Source: Flavobacterium sp. CECT 9288 (GTDB lineage: Bacteria; Bacteroidota; Bacteroidia; Flavobacteriales; Flavobacteriaceae). From it: a stretch of 64,000 nt of DNA. The position numbers and the translations under genes are program-made. This document shows, piece by piece, positions 17,746 through 26,838 of this stretch; position 1 is the stretch's first letter; each line of letters starts with the position of its first letter. The stretch spans positions 1,426,001-1,490,000 of the forward strand of contig NZ_OU957226.1 of assembly GCF_918731615.1 (NCBI RefSeq), read 5' to 3'. The notes beneath the pieces were generated by a model. It did no database searches. It was not told the DNA's origin and was given only the letters and a program-made list of their open reading frames with translations.

Positions 17746-18363
17746 TTATTTATCTAAAAATACCGCTTGTTTTATTTTCTTCAAACGGTTCCAAATCCGG
17801 ACATTGAAAGGATGTTTTGGTGGGTCTTTTGGTTTTTCATTTGGATCATATAGCATGCCTGTACACAAGCACATTTTGTTGTCTTTGCTTTTCAAAATTT
17901 CATAATTAGTGCAGGTTTGACAGCCTTTCCAAAAGCTCGGGTCATTTGTAAGCTCTGAAAAAGGAACTGGTTTGTATCCCAAATCAGAATTTATTTTCAT
18001 TACTGCTAAGCCTGTTGTAATCCCAAAAACTTTTGCTTCAGGATATTTTTTTAGCGAGTAATCAAACACAAACGACTTTATTTTTTTTGCCAAACCAAGA
18101 TTTCTGTAATCTGGATGAACAATTAAGCCTGAATGTGCTACAAACTGGCCATGTTGCCAACTCTCGATATAACAAAAACCTGCAAATTTCCCGTTGTCAA
18201 GTGCAATAACGGCGTCTTGAGTCTCCATTTTTTTCTGGATATACTCAGGCGTTCTTTTAGCAATACCAGTACCTCTTAAAAGTGCTGATAACTCTATTGT
18301 TTCGCATATTTCTTGCGCATATTTGTAGTGCTCTTCCTGAGTTGTGACAATGGAAATGTTCAT
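17746..18363 (-). CDS. GNAT acyltransferase, candidate N-acylglutamate synthase
   Basis: A 205-residue protein opening the arg operon. It has the GNAT fold: the acetyl-CoA loop is around residues 87-94 (RNLGLAKK), following the beta4 strand GLIVHPDY. No classical ArgA or ArgJ is in the cluster, and a diverged GNAT protein has been proposed for this step in Bacteroidota, so it probably makes N-acetyl- or N-succinyl-glutamate. An unusual C-terminal cysteine set, Cys148, Cys151, Cys165 and Cys167 (GCQTC...CLC), could bind a metal. The tail is basic (NRLKKIKQ). GNAT family is firm; the reaction is inferred from context. Confidence 0.7.
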   Translation of the reverse strand: MNISIVTTQEEHYKYAQEICETIELSALLRGTGIAKRTPEYIQKKMETQDAVIALDNGKFAGFCYIESWQHGQFVAHSGLIVHPDYRNLGLAKKIKSFVFDYSLKKYPEAKVFGITTGLAVMKINSDLGYKPVPFSELTNDPSFWKGCQTCTNYEILKSKDNKMCLCTGMLYDPNEKPKDPPKHPFNVRIWNRLKKIKQAVFLDK

Positions 18364-18365
18364 TT

Positions 18366-18373
18366 CAAAAGTA
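18366..18373 (-). promoter_or_regulatory. -7 element TACTTTTG directly before the GNAT start codon
   Basis: A perfect TAnnTTTG match ends two bases before the ATG at 18363. If used, the transcript would be leaderless or nearly so. No clear TTG -33 box is seen at the right distance, so it may be fortuitous. Confidence 0.3.
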
Positions 18374-18684
18374 GAATTTGGATGTTATAAAATGATTTTT
18401 GATTAAAAGCTAAAATGAATTTTAGGCAATATGAATTTGCACTAAAATCTAAAGAATAGATGTAGTATTTTGATTTACAATAAAATACAGTAAATACTAT
18501 AAAAAATAAAGGATATAATAATCCAATAGAGTTTGATAATGTCAAAACAAAAAAAATGAAAATATGAATAAATGAGAAACAGCTCTAGGAAAATATAGTT
18601 ATAGTGTCCGTACTTCGGGAGAAGCGGTTAGCATGTTTGTCCGTGACAAAGAAGTTATATGTACGTTTGTATTATTCACAGCTG

Positions 18685-18712
18685 CAAAAGTACATTTTTT
18701 TTTGAATTTCAA
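18685..18712 (-). promoter_or_regulatory. Candidate promoter TTG-N17-TACTTTTG
   Basis: The minus strand shows TTG (18710-18712) and TACTTTTG (18685-18692), matching the flavobacterial -33/-7 pattern. It would drive the structured leader at 18603-18680 towards the arg operon. Confidence 0.45.
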
Positions 18713-18757
18713 CTATTTAATTTTTATTTGTAACAAATTATGTAACTATTGTGTTAT

Positions 18758-18803
18758 TAAAAAAAAAAAAAAAACTCCTAGAACGTAGTGCTCTAGGAGT
18801 TTT
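18758..18803 (-). terminator. Terminator of the lipoprotein gene at 18823
   Basis: Stem ACTCCTAGA/TCTAGGAGT, followed on the minus strand by an exceptionally long run of about 17 T residues. Confidence 0.9.
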
Positions 18804-18822
18804 AATGAAAGATTTATAAAGG

Positions 18823-20007
18823 TTAGTTTCTAAATCTATTTTGAGTAATAATGTTTTTAATTTTTGCTTTTAGATCTTGACCAGTATCATAAATCATTTG
18901 TTCGCTGTTAGGGAACATAACAGGTTTTCTGTCAAAATACGCAAAATAGTTATCGTCCGAGGCGCGTCTGTCTCCATTACAAGTGGCATAAGTATTTTCA
19001 AAAACAAACTCGCTTGTCAAAGGAAATGTTTGAATTAGTTGATTGGTTCTTAGATTAACGTAATCTATTTTAGCTGTAACTTGCGAAGATTTAAATTGTC
19101 TGAATTCATAAATTCTGGCGGTTACCGTTTTTAAATTGTCAACCATTACTACTTTTCCTTTTTCATCTAGAACCTCTTTACCATTAGCATCAATTAGTTT
19201 TTTTACACCGTCTTTTATCACTCGTTCTTTAACAAATTCGCGTTCTTTAACTTGTTCTGGTGAAATAAAAATATCTCTAAAATTGATGACCATTCCATAA
19301 TCATAAACAATACCTTTTTGTTTGTTGTTGTGATAAACTGTCCAAGCATCATTTAATCCAAAAGTGCTAAAATCTAACAAGTCATCTTGCAAACGTGCTG
19401 GGATGATCATGTTTGTCTCATTTTTTGTAGTAACCGAAACAAAATCACAGCCTTTAAATTTTGCTTCATCCATTAATTTTAAAACGTCTTTATAGTTTGG
19501 ATTGATCTGGTTGAGATAATTTAAGTCATTAAATGCTTTTCTAAAATTCATTTTATCATTTGACACCATTAATTTCTTTGCATTTGCATATAAATAAGCC
19601 GCTAGTGCATTTTTACTACTTACAATTTTATCACTATAATCATCAAAGGGAAAGATGGCATTTCTACCTTCGTTTAATAATTTTAAGGGTAAAATTGGTT
19701 TTATGTTTTCTTGTCTTTGATTTAATTGTACATAGGTGTTATAAATTTTTTCTAGCTGAGCAGGATTATTTTCTTTAGTCCACAAGTTAATATAGTTGAG
19801 ATCTCTATCTTTAGCTTTGGCGAAAGCCTCTTCCAGGAGATAAACGTAATCTTGTTTTCCTTTTTTATCCTTGTTACTTCTTAAACTTGAAATAGCATTA
19901 TCTATTGCTTGATCATAATTACCTGAGCTTAATGCATTTTGGGTTTGCTTTACTCCACAGGAGGAAATAAAAATAAATAAGATAAATAGAGTAGTAATTT
20001 TTTTCAT
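18823..20007 (-). CDS. Lipoprotein of unknown function
   Basis: 394 residues from MKKITTLFILFIFISSCGV; an in-frame Met 33 bases upstream would precede the signal peptide and is rejected. The lipobox ISSC makes it a lipoprotein. Residues 15-180 look like helical TPR-type repeats (NALSSGNYDQAIDNAISSLR is typical). Residues 200-390 appear beta-rich and include YEFRQFKSSQVTAKIDYVNLRT. I recognise the pattern from flavobacterial genomes but no assigned function. It is a single gene with a strong terminator, probably anchored in the envelope. Confidence 0.75.
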   Translation of the reverse strand: MKKITTLFILFIFISSCGVKQTQNALSSGNYDQAIDNAISSLRSNKDKKGKQDYVYLLEEAFAKAKDRDLNYINLWTKENNPAQLEKIYNTYVQLNQRQENIKPILPLKLLNEGRNAIFPFDDYSDKIVSSKNALAAYLYANAKKLMVSNDKMNFRKAFNDLNYLNQINPNYKDVLKLMDEAKFKGCDFVSVTTKNETNMIIPARLQDDLLDFSTFGLNDAWTVYHNNKQKGIVYDYGMVINFRDIFISPEQVKEREFVKERVIKDGVKKLIDANGKEVLDEKGKVVMVDNLKTVTARIYEFRQFKSSQVTAKIDYVNLRTNQLIQTFPLTSEFVFENTYATCNGDRRASDDNYFAYFDRKPVMFPNSEQMIYDTGQDLKAKIKNIITQNRFRN

Positions 20008-20102
20008 AAGCGTTAATTTTAGGGGTAGAATGTTGAGCAATATTTTTTATTTCTAGCGAAAAGAATATTTCAAAAAGCTAAATTCAAATATAATGCCAAA
20101 AA

Positions 20103-20135
20103 AAACCTAACAAAAATAGTATAATTGTTAGGTTT
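20103..20135 (-). terminator. Hairpin after fahA
   Basis: AAACCTAACA pairs with TGTTAGGTTT, with a T-rich run following on the minus strand, 24 bases beyond the fahA stop. Confidence 0.75.
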
Positions 20136-20158
20136 CAAAATGTAATTTTATATAAATT

Positions 20159-21442
20159 TTATTTTCGAACGAAAGGAGGTAATAGCTTGCTTGAAACTTC
20201 TCCAAAACCAATACGTACATGACCGTTTTTGCAAAAACCTTTCATGATTACGGTATCATTATCATTTATAAATTTACGCTCTGTGTTATCGCTCATTTTT
20301 ATTGGGTTTTTTCCACCCCAAGTAAGTTCAAGCATAGAACCAAAACTATCTTCAGTAGGTCCCGATATCGTTCCTGATCCCATCATATCTCCAGAGTTTA
20401 CTCTACATCCATTTGAGGTGTGGTGCGTCAATTGTTGGCTCATAGTCCAATACATGTATTTAAAATTAGACTTAGAAACTACAGTAGCCTCGCTATTTTC
20501 AGGTTGAATGGCTACTTCTAAGTTAATGTCAAAGGAGTGTTTTCCTTTTTGTTGTAAATACGGTAGGGGCGTAGGCTCTTGTTTAGGACCTTTTGTTCTA
20601 AAAGGTTCTAGTGCATCCATAGTAACTATCCATGGTGAAATTGAAGAGGCAAAATTTTTAGCCAAAAATGGTCCTAGCGGAACGTATTCCCATTTTTGAA
20701 TATCACGAGCGCTCCAGTCATTTAATAACACCATCCCAAAAATATAATCTTCGGCTTCGGTTACAGGAATATTTTCACCCATTATATTGACGTCAGTTGT
20801 GATAAACGCAGTTTCAAGTTCAAAATCAACAGAACGGGACGGACCAAAAACTGGACTAGTTTCCCCGTGAGGTAATGTTTGTCCCATGGGTCTGTGAACA
20901 GGAATTCCAGATGGAACGATCGTTGAACTACGACCGTGATAACCCACTGGAATATGAAGCCAGTTAGGTAATAACGCGTTTTCAGGATCACGAAACATTT
21001 TCCCAACATTAGTAGCATGTTCTTTACTCGAATAAAAATCAGTGTAATCACCTATTAAAACAGGCAATTGCATTTCAACATCTTCCATTTTAAAGATTAC
21101 AATATCTCTGTCCTTAGTATTATTTTGTAGTTTGGTATTATTGGCATCAAAGAGTTCAGCAATGCGGTTTCTTACCAGTCTCCATGTTTTTTTCCCATCT
21201 GATATGAAGTCATTCAGTGTATCCTGCATAAACATATCATCGGTAAGTTCAATACCTTCAAAATAATTGAGTTGTTGTAGTGCACCTAGATCTATGGCAT
21301 AGTCGCCTATTCTTGTTCCTACAGTAACAATATTTTCTTTAGTTAGGAAAACTCCGAAGGGTATATTTTGAATAGGGAAATCACTGTTTTCAGGTACTTC
21401 TAACCATGATTTTCTATTGGTATCGTTTGCTGTTATTGGCAT
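20159..21442 (-). CDS. fahA: Fumarylacetoacetase
   Basis: A 427-residue hydrolase that splits 4-fumarylacetoacetate to fumarate and acetoacetate, the last step of tyrosine and homogentisate breakdown. The family pattern is clear: MYSSK-like region FYSSKEHATNVGKMFR near residue 137, WLHIPVGYHGRSSTIVPSG, the metal acidic residues in DFELETAFI, NDWSARDIQKWEYVPLGPF and GDMMGSGTISGP. The N-terminal domain precedes it (residues 1-125), as in animal FAH. It is cytoplasmic and monocistronic, and divergent from glyA across about 108 bases. Confidence 0.95.
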   Translation of the reverse strand: MPITANDTNRKSWLEVPENSDFPIQNIPFGVFLTKENIVTVGTRIGDYAIDLGALQQLNYFEGIELTDDMFMQDTLNDFISDGKKTWRLVRNRIAELFDANNTKLQNNTKDRDIVIFKMEDVEMQLPVLIGDYTDFYSSKEHATNVGKMFRDPENALLPNWLHIPVGYHGRSSTIVPSGIPVHRPMGQTLPHGETSPVFGPSRSVDFELETAFITTDVNIMGENIPVTEAEDYIFGMVLLNDWSARDIQKWEYVPLGPFLAKNFASSISPWIVTMDALEPFRTKGPKQEPTPLPYLQQKGKHSFDINLEVAIQPENSEATVVSKSNFKYMYWTMSQQLTHHTSNGCRVNSGDMMGSGTISGPTEDSFGSMLELTWGGKNPIKMSDNTERKFINDNDTVIMKGFCKNGHVRIGFGEVSSKLLPPFVRK

Positions 21443-21517
21443 ATGATGTTAATTATTTTGTTAAAAAATTACTCATCAAATATATTATAATCTAAGTATT
21501 AACCAAACGTTTTTTTG

Positions 21518-21525
21518 TATTTTTG
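21518..21525 (+). promoter_or_regulatory. -7 element of glyA
   Basis: TATTTTTG, a TAnnTTTG match, lies 25 bases before the glyA ATG in the divergent fahA-glyA spacer. No clear -33 box is visible. Confidence 0.5.
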
Positions 21526-21550
21526 CTATAAATTAACGAAATTCAAAAAA

Positions 21551-22825
21551 ATGCAACGCGACGAACAAATTTTTGACCTTATTCTAGAAGAACAAGAAAG
21601 ACAAATACACGGATTAGAACTAATAGCATCAGAGAACTTTGTAAGTGACGAGGTGATGGAAGCTGCAGGATCTGTACTAACTAATAAATATGCCGAAGGA
21701 TATCCTGGCAAAAGATACTACGGAGGTTGCGAGGTAGTTGATGTGGTAGAGCAAATTGCTATTGATAGAGCTAAAGAGCTTTTTGGTGCGGCTTACGCCA
21801 ATGTACAACCACACTCTGGCTCACAAGCTAACACAGCAGTTTACCATGCTTGTATAAAGCCAGGTGATAAAATCTTAGGATTTGATTTATCTCATGGAGG
21901 TCATCTTACACACGGATCACCTGTAAATTTTTCTGGACGTTTATATACACCTTCTTTTTATGGTGTAGACCCAGAAACTGGTCTTTTGGATTACGATAAA
22001 ATTCAAGAAATTGCAACTAGAGAACAACCAAAATTGATTATCGCTGGAGCATCTGCTTACTCGCGCGACATGGATTTTGCTCGTTTTAGAGTAATTGCTG
22101 ACAGCGTTGGAGCTATTTTATTAGCTGATATTTCTCATCCTGCAGGACTTATTGCAAAAGGCTTGATGAATGATCCTTTACCTCATTGCCATATTGTAAC
22201 TACAACGACTCACAAAACTTTACGTGGACCACGTGGAGGATTAATTTTGATGGGTAAAGATTTCGAAAATCCGTTTGGATTAACTACTCCAAAAGGAGAA
22301 ATTAGAATGATGTCATCTTTGCTTGATTTAGCTGTATTTCCTGGTAATCAAGGCGGACCTTTGATGCATATCATTGCTGCAAAAGCGGTTGCTTTTGGAG
22401 AAGCATTACAAGACGAATTTTTTACCTATGCACTACAATTGCAAAAAAATGCTAAAGCTATGGCCGAAGCTTTTGTAAAACGTGGTTACCAAATTATTTC
22501 TGGTGGTACTGATAATCACATGATGTTGATTGATTTAAGAAATAAAAATATTTCTGGTAAAGAGGCTGAAAATGCTTTGGTTAAAGCTGAAATTACAGTG
22601 AATAAAAATATGGTTCCATTTGATGATAAATCACCATTTGTTACTTCTGGTATTCGTGTGGGAACTGCGGCAATTACAACCCGAGGTCTTGTAGAGGCTG
22701 ATATGGAAACTATCGTAGATTTAATTGATAGAGTGATTGTAGATCATACTAATGAAGCTGTGATAGAGGCTGTGGCCAATGAAGTAAATGAAATGATGAG
22801 CGAAAGAGCTATTTTCGTTTATTAA
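21551..22825 (+). CDS. glyA: Serine hydroxymethyltransferase
   Basis: 424 residues from [11 protein letters not shown]; a longer frame starting 36 bases upstream crosses the promoter and is rejected. A PLP enzyme that converts serine and tetrahydrofolate to glycine and 5,10-methylene-THF. Motifs are [30 protein letters not shown], the PLP site [10 protein letters not shown] and the Schiff-base lysine in [14 protein letters not shown]. Standard length for the family. The gene is followed by a spacer with TTTCAAG-type repeats and then miaE. Confidence 0.97.
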   Translation: MQRDEQIFDLILEEQERQIHGLELIASENFVSDEVMEAAGSVLTNKYAEGYPGKRYYGGCEVVDVVEQIAIDRAKELFGAAYANVQPHSGSQANTAVYHACIKPGDKILGFDLSHGGHLTHGSPVNFSGRLYTPSFYGVDPETGLLDYDKIQEIATREQPKLIIAGASAYSRDMDFARFRVIADSVGAILLADISHPAGLIAKGLMNDPLPHCHIVTTTTHKTLRGPRGGLILMGKDFENPFGLTTPKGEIRMMSSLLDLAVFPGNQGGPLMHIIAAKAVAFGEALQDEFFTYALQLQKNAKAMAEAFVKRGYQIISGGTDNHMMLIDLRNKNISGKEAENALVKAEITVNKNMVPFDDKSPFVTSGIRVGTAAITTRGLVEADMETIVDLIDRVIVDHTNEAVIEAVANEVNEMMSERAIFVY

Positions 22826-22830
22826 TTAAT

Positions 22831-22951
22831 TGTTTAAGGTTTCAGGTTTAAAGTTTAAAGTTTTGTGTTTACGGAATGGTATCGCAAAATTTTAAACTTT
22901 TTTAGTTCTAAGTAAAACTTGAAACTTGAAACTATTTTTAAAACTTGAAAC
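22831..22951. repeat. TTTCAAG-type dispersed repeat, expanded copy
   Basis: TTTAAGGTTTCAGGTTTAAAG blocks on the left face ACTTGAAACTTGAAAC and AAACTTGAAAC blocks on the right, forming a long imperfect inverted repeat. It occupies nearly the whole glyA-miaE spacer. The same family is in two arg-operon spacers. Confidence 0.65.
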
Positions 22952-22960
22952 TAATTTAAA

Positions 22961-23554
22961 ATGGGTGTATTACGATTACAATTGCCAACAGACCCAAGAT
23001 GGGTCAATATTGTAGAGAAAAATATTGAAGAAATCTTAACAGATCATGCTTGGTGCGAACAAAAAGCAGCTACAAATGCCATTACAATTATTACGAACAA
23101 CTCTGAACATCAGGACTTAGTTAAAGATTTATTGGCTCTAGCCAAAGAAGAAATTGATCATTTTGAGCAAGTGCATAATATCATCATTAAGCGTGGATTA
23201 AAATTGGGCAGAGAACGAAAAGACGATTATGTAAATGAGCTATACCTGTACATGAAAAAAAGCAGCAATGGCAGTAGAGTTTCAAGTCTTGTAGAGCGTT
23301 TGCTTTTTTCAGCAATGATTGAAGCCAGAAGTTGTGAGCGATTTAAAGTTTTATCCGAAAACATTAAGGATCCAGAATTAGCTTTATTCTACAGAGAATT
23401 AATGGAGAGTGAAGCAGGTCATTATACCACATTTATAACCTATGCACGTAAATACGGCGAAGGAATTGATGTTGAAAAACGTTGGAGAGAGTGGTTAGAA
23501 TTTGAAGAGTCGGTAATTACAAAATATGGGAACAGTGAAACCATACACGGATAA
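22961..23554 (+). CDS. miaE: tRNA-(ms2io6A37) hydroxylase, MiaE-type
   Basis: A 197-residue ferritin-like diiron protein. Family members hydroxylate the isopentenyl side chain of ms2i6A at position 37 of tRNAs reading UNN codons. Diiron ligand motifs are visible: DHAWCEQKAA (Glu), KEEIDHFEQVH (ExxH type), IEARSCERF (Glu) and ESEAGHYTTF (ExxH). The W-E-E-F segment near the C-terminus is also typical. It is cytoplasmic and probably separately transcribed from glyA, since the spacer is 135 bases of repeat. Confidence 0.92.
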   Translation: MGVLRLQLPTDPRWVNIVEKNIEEILTDHAWCEQKAATNAITIITNNSEHQDLVKDLLALAKEEIDHFEQVHNIIIKRGLKLGRERKDDYVNELYLYMKKSSNGSRVSSLVERLLFSAMIEARSCERFKVLSENIKDPELALFYRELMESEAGHYTTFITYARKYGEGIDVEKRWREWLEFEESVITKYGNSETIHG

Positions 23555-23800
23555 AATACAAACCGTTCTTTAATCCCATTAAATTTTAATCCCACAAAAA
23601 GTATCATTTCAAAATACTATTCAAAGCATTTTTTAATTTAAAGTTTTATAAGTTAAAAAACTGAAATTCAATTTTTACTATTTGTAGAAAAAGTGTCGGA
23701 GTTTCAAATTTTGCAGTGCTTTAAGTAGCTTTAACATGGATATTTGCGTATATTTATAGAAAGAAATTACAGCAATCTGTAAAGATAAATATAAGATGAA

Positions 23801-24895
23801 ATGAATATGAAATTACAAGTGCAATTTTTTTTGGTAATGCTGAGTCTGCTTTCTTGTTCCAAAAAGGAAACAGAAGAAATGAAACCAACTGTAGGAGAAG
23901 TTACTGAAACGGTGTATGCCTCAGGAGTTTTAAAAGCGGATGGGCAGTATACGGTATTTGCCACTGTAAATGGAACACTGCAAAAAGTAAATGTTATTGC
24001 CGGTCAATCCATTAGTAAAGGGCAGTCGCTATTTGAATTGGAAAGTGATAAAGCGGAATTAAATACTGAGAATGCTCGATTAGCGTATCAATTAAGTTTG
24101 GAAAGCAGTCGTTATATTCAGGATAAAATTGCCGAAATGGAAATGAAAGTCCAATCAAGCAGAGACAAATTTACCCTGGACGAATCCATTTATAACCGAA
24201 ATAAAAACATCAGAAATCAAGGTGGAATTTCGGAAGTTGATTTTGAAAGAGTCGAATTAGCGTATAAAAGTTCCAAAATTAATTTCGAATCTGCTAAAAA
24301 GCAATTAGCACAACTCAAAGCCCAATTGCGTAATGATCAAAGCAGAAATTCTGTCAACTTAAAAATCAACCAGAAATCCCAGAGTGATTTTAGTGTTAAA
24401 AGTGCTTTCTCTGGAAAATTATTTGATGTCTTAGTAAAAGAAGGAACATTAGTTACGCCGCAAACTCCTTTAGCAATAATTGGTCAAGAATATTCATATT
24501 TATTAGAACTGGAAGTAGACGAAAATGATATGGTTCGCGTGAGAACGGGTCAAAAAGTATTGGTGACAATGGATAGTTATAAAAGGCAGGTTTTTGATGC
24601 TGTCATTGATAAAATTTATCCAATAATGAACGAACGTTCCCGTACTTTTAAAATTGAAGCACATTTTATAAAACCACCCAAAAAACTCTACCCAAATCTT
24701 ACTGCCGAAGCTAATATTATCATTCAGATTAAGAAAAATGCCATTACGATTCCAAAAGCATATTTAATACAAGGCAAATATGTTTTAGTAAATAAAGATG
24801 AAAAACGCGAAGTAAAAACGGGTTTAAGTGATTATCAAAAAGTAGAAATACTATCCGGTTTAACCGCCGTAGAAACCATTTATAAACCTCAATAA
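23801..24895 (+). CDS. Membrane-fusion (MacA/RND-adaptor-like) lipoprotein
   Basis: A 364-residue periplasmic adaptor. Its N-terminus, MKLQVQFFLVMLSLLSCSKK, has a lipobox (LLSC), so it is anchored by lipid. It has the HlyD/MacA layout: a biotinyl-lipoyl half near residues 40-75 (VNVIAGQSISKGQSLFELES), a coiled-coil hairpin at about 85-180, then the second half (GKLFDVLVKEGTLVTPQTPL) and a beta-barrel. Its stop overlaps the permease start by one base, so the three genes to 26834 form a tightly coupled operon. No TolC-type outer-membrane gene follows. Confidence 0.88.
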   Translation: MNMKLQVQFFLVMLSLLSCSKKETEEMKPTVGEVTETVYASGVLKADGQYTVFATVNGTLQKVNVIAGQSISKGQSLFELESDKAELNTENARLAYQLSLESSRYIQDKIAEMEMKVQSSRDKFTLDESIYNRNKNIRNQGGISEVDFERVELAYKSSKINFESAKKQLAQLKAQLRNDQSRNSVNLKINQKSQSDFSVKSAFSGKLFDVLVKEGTLVTPQTPLAIIGQEYSYLLELEVDENDMVRVRTGQKVLVTMDSYKRQVFDAVIDKIYPIMNERSRTFKIEAHFIKPPKKLYPNLTAEANIIIQIKKNAITIPKAYLIQGKYVLVNKDEKREVKTGLSDYQKVEILSGLTAVETIYKPQ

Positions 24896-26151
24896 TGAAC
24901 TTTAAACTCATTTTAAACGTTGCATTGCATTTGCTACGGGCTCGATTGAAACAAACGATTGTTGCAGCTATTGGAGTAACGTTCAGTATTGCGATGTTTA
25001 TTGCTTTGGTTAGTTTTATGAATGGTTTGAATGATTTATTGGATGGATTAATGCTCAATAGAACTCCTCATGTACTGTTGTACAATGAAATAAAACCTTC
25101 AGAAAACCAACCTGTTTTCTTGTCCGAGGACTTTAAAAAAAACACCAATTTTGTTCGTTCTATTAAACCCAAAGACCGAGGAAAGTCCATTTACAACAGT
25201 AAAACCATTCTGGCTGTTTTAAAACAAGATCCGCGTGTTATTGACGTTGCACCAAAGGTGACTTCGCCGGTTTTTTTTAATTCAGGGACTATTGAAATAT
25301 CAGGGGTAATTAATGGGATTGATGTTTTATCTGAAGATAAATTATTTAAAATCAGCGATTATATCATTGAAGGAAAAGTAGCTGACCTGCTTCAGAATAA
25401 CAGCATTATTATAGGGAAAGGTTTGTCAGATAAAATGTTGCTTACCAATGGAGATATCATCAAGATTACGACTTCTAAAGGAAATTTAGCTTCGCTTAAA
25501 ATTGTGGGTATTTCTGAAATTGGTATTTCTGAAATTGATAATGTGATGAGTTATACCTCTTTGACGACAGCTCAAAAAATACTGGGAGAACCTACAAATT
25601 ACATCACGGACATTCAGCTAAATTTGTATGATATGAGTGCTGCACCTGCTGTTGCAAAAGAGTTTCAGGACACCTTTAATTTAGATACAATTGATTATCA
25701 AACCGCAAATTCTCAGTTTGAAACAGGAAGCTCAGTGCGAAGTATCATTTCCTATTCCGTTGGTGTGGTGTTGCTAATTGTTGCCGGTTTTGGGATTTAT
25801 AATATTCTGAACATGATGATTTATGAAAAAATGGACAGTATTGCGATTTTGAAAGCGACAGGATTTTCTGGAAATGATGTGAAATGGATTTTTGTTTCAC
25901 TATCTATTATTATTGGTTTGGTGGGAGGGTTGTTTGGTTTGCTGTTTGGATTTGTTTTTTCTTCTATCATAGATGTGATTCCGTTTGAAACGGCTTCTTT
26001 ACCTACGGTGAAAACCTATCCTATTAATTACAATCCTATATATTATGGCATCGGGATTACTTTTGCATTGTTTACCACGACTATTGCCGGACTTTTTCCT
26101 GCCTTAAAAGCCAGTAAAGTAGATCCAGTAGAAATCATCAGAGGAAAATAA
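24895..26151 (+). CDS. ABC transporter permease (MacB/FtsX-type)
   Basis: A 418-residue permease with the MacB/LolC topology: one transmembrane helix at about residues 15-40, a large periplasmic domain (40-275), then three helices (about 280-310, 330-360, 380-405). It ends with the family motif ALKASKVDPVEIIRGK. It partners the ATPase at 26154 and the adaptor at 23801. The complex probably extrudes a hydrophobic compound, peptide or lipoprotein, driven from the cytoplasm; the substrate is unknown. Two bases separate it from the ATPase gene. Confidence 0.9.
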   Translation: MNFKLILNVALHLLRARLKQTIVAAIGVTFSIAMFIALVSFMNGLNDLLDGLMLNRTPHVLLYNEIKPSENQPVFLSEDFKKNTNFVRSIKPKDRGKSIYNSKTILAVLKQDPRVIDVAPKVTSPVFFNSGTIEISGVINGIDVLSEDKLFKISDYIIEGKVADLLQNNSIIIGKGLSDKMLLTNGDIIKITTSKGNLASLKIVGISEIGISEIDNVMSYTSLTTAQKILGEPTNYITDIQLNLYDMSAAPAVAKEFQDTFNLDTIDYQTANSQFETGSSVRSIISYSVGVVLLIVAGFGIYNILNMMIYEKMDSIAILKATGFSGNDVKWIFVSLSIIIGLVGGLFGLLFGFVFSSIIDVIPFETASLPTVKTYPINYNPIYYGIGITFALFTTTIAGLFPALKASKVDPVEIIRGK

Positions 26152-26153
26152 AA

Positions 26154-26834
26154 ATGGAAAATAATGCTGTTTTAGAGACCATTGGACTAAGTAAATATTT
26201 TTACGATCCTGTAAAATTTCAGGTATTGAAAGAAATAAGTATGCGTGTTAATCACGGAGAGTTTGTTTCGATAGTTGGGAAATCTGGCTGTGGCAAATCG
26301 ACATTATTGTATTTACTTTCTACGATGGATACGGATTATGACGGTCAGATAATGATTCACAACGAACTTGTCACGGGAAAAACCGACAAAGAATTGGCAT
26401 TAATCAGAAATGAAAAAATAGGTTTTGTATTTCAGTTTCATTACTTACTGTCAGAATATAATGTGCTAAAAAATGTAATGCTTCCGGGGATGAAGTTAGC
26501 TAAATACTCGGATAAAGAATTAGAGCATCGCGCCATGCAACATTTAAAAACGTTAGACATGCAGGATCAAGCGCTGAAAATGCCTAATCAATTGAGCGGT
26601 GGACAAAAACAGCGTGTGGCAATTGCACGTGCTTTGATCAACGATCCGTTGATTATAATGGGGGATGAGCCTACAGGGAATTTAGATAAGAAAAACAGTG
26701 ACATGGTTTTTGATATTTTCAATAAATTAACTCAGGAGAAAAATCAAACTTTATTGGTGGTTACGCACGACAATGATTTTGCCCAAAAAACCAATAGAAT
26801 TATTACCATGGAAGATGGGAAAATAATTTCTTAA
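26154..26834 (+). CDS. ABC transporter ATP-binding protein (LolD/MacB-type)
   Basis: A 226-residue ATPase with all nucleotide-binding motifs: Walker [10 protein letters not shown] (near residue 44), the Q-loop in [13 protein letters not shown], signature [15 protein letters not shown], Walker [14 protein letters not shown] and H-loop VVTHDND. The Q-loop sequence [19 protein letters not shown] places it in the LolD/MacB group. It completes the operon adaptor-permease-ATPase. Confidence 0.93.
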   Translation: MENNAVLETIGLSKYFYDPVKFQVLKEISMRVNHGEFVSIVGKSGCGKSTLLYLLSTMDTDYDGQIMIHNELVTGKTDKELALIRNEKIGFVFQFHYLLSEYNVLKNVMLPGMKLAKYSDKELEHRAMQHLKTLDMQDQALKMPNQLSGGQKQRVAIARALINDPLIIMGDEPTGNLDKKNSDMVFDIFNKLTQEKNQTLLVVTHDNDFAQKTNRIITMEDGKIIS

Positions 26835-26838
26835 AGTT

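Larger units (their letters stand above)
18364..18822. other. Gene-free region upstream of the arginine operon, with a structured segment
   Basis: 459 bases without a convincing gene. A 61-codon frame at 18360-18545 is low-complexity and hydrophobic, and probably spurious. Bases 18603-18680 are GC-richer and self-complementary (CTTC/GAAG, TTTGTC/GACAAA, and a CGTAC/GTACG closing pair). A promoter-like TTG-N17-TACTTTTG lies just upstream on the minus strand. The right end holds the terminator of the lipoprotein gene. The structured part may be an arg-operon leader or a small RNA. Confidence 0.45.

Noticed and set aside
18360..18545. 61-residue hydrophobic frame before the arg operon
   Set aside because: It is AT-rich low-complexity sequence, with no ribosome site or recognisable motif, and it overlaps the GNAT start.
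18604..18625. Resemblance of CGTACTTCGGGAGAAG to a 23S rRNA segment
   Set aside because: The match is only about 16 bases with an indel, and no flanking rRNA sequence is present.
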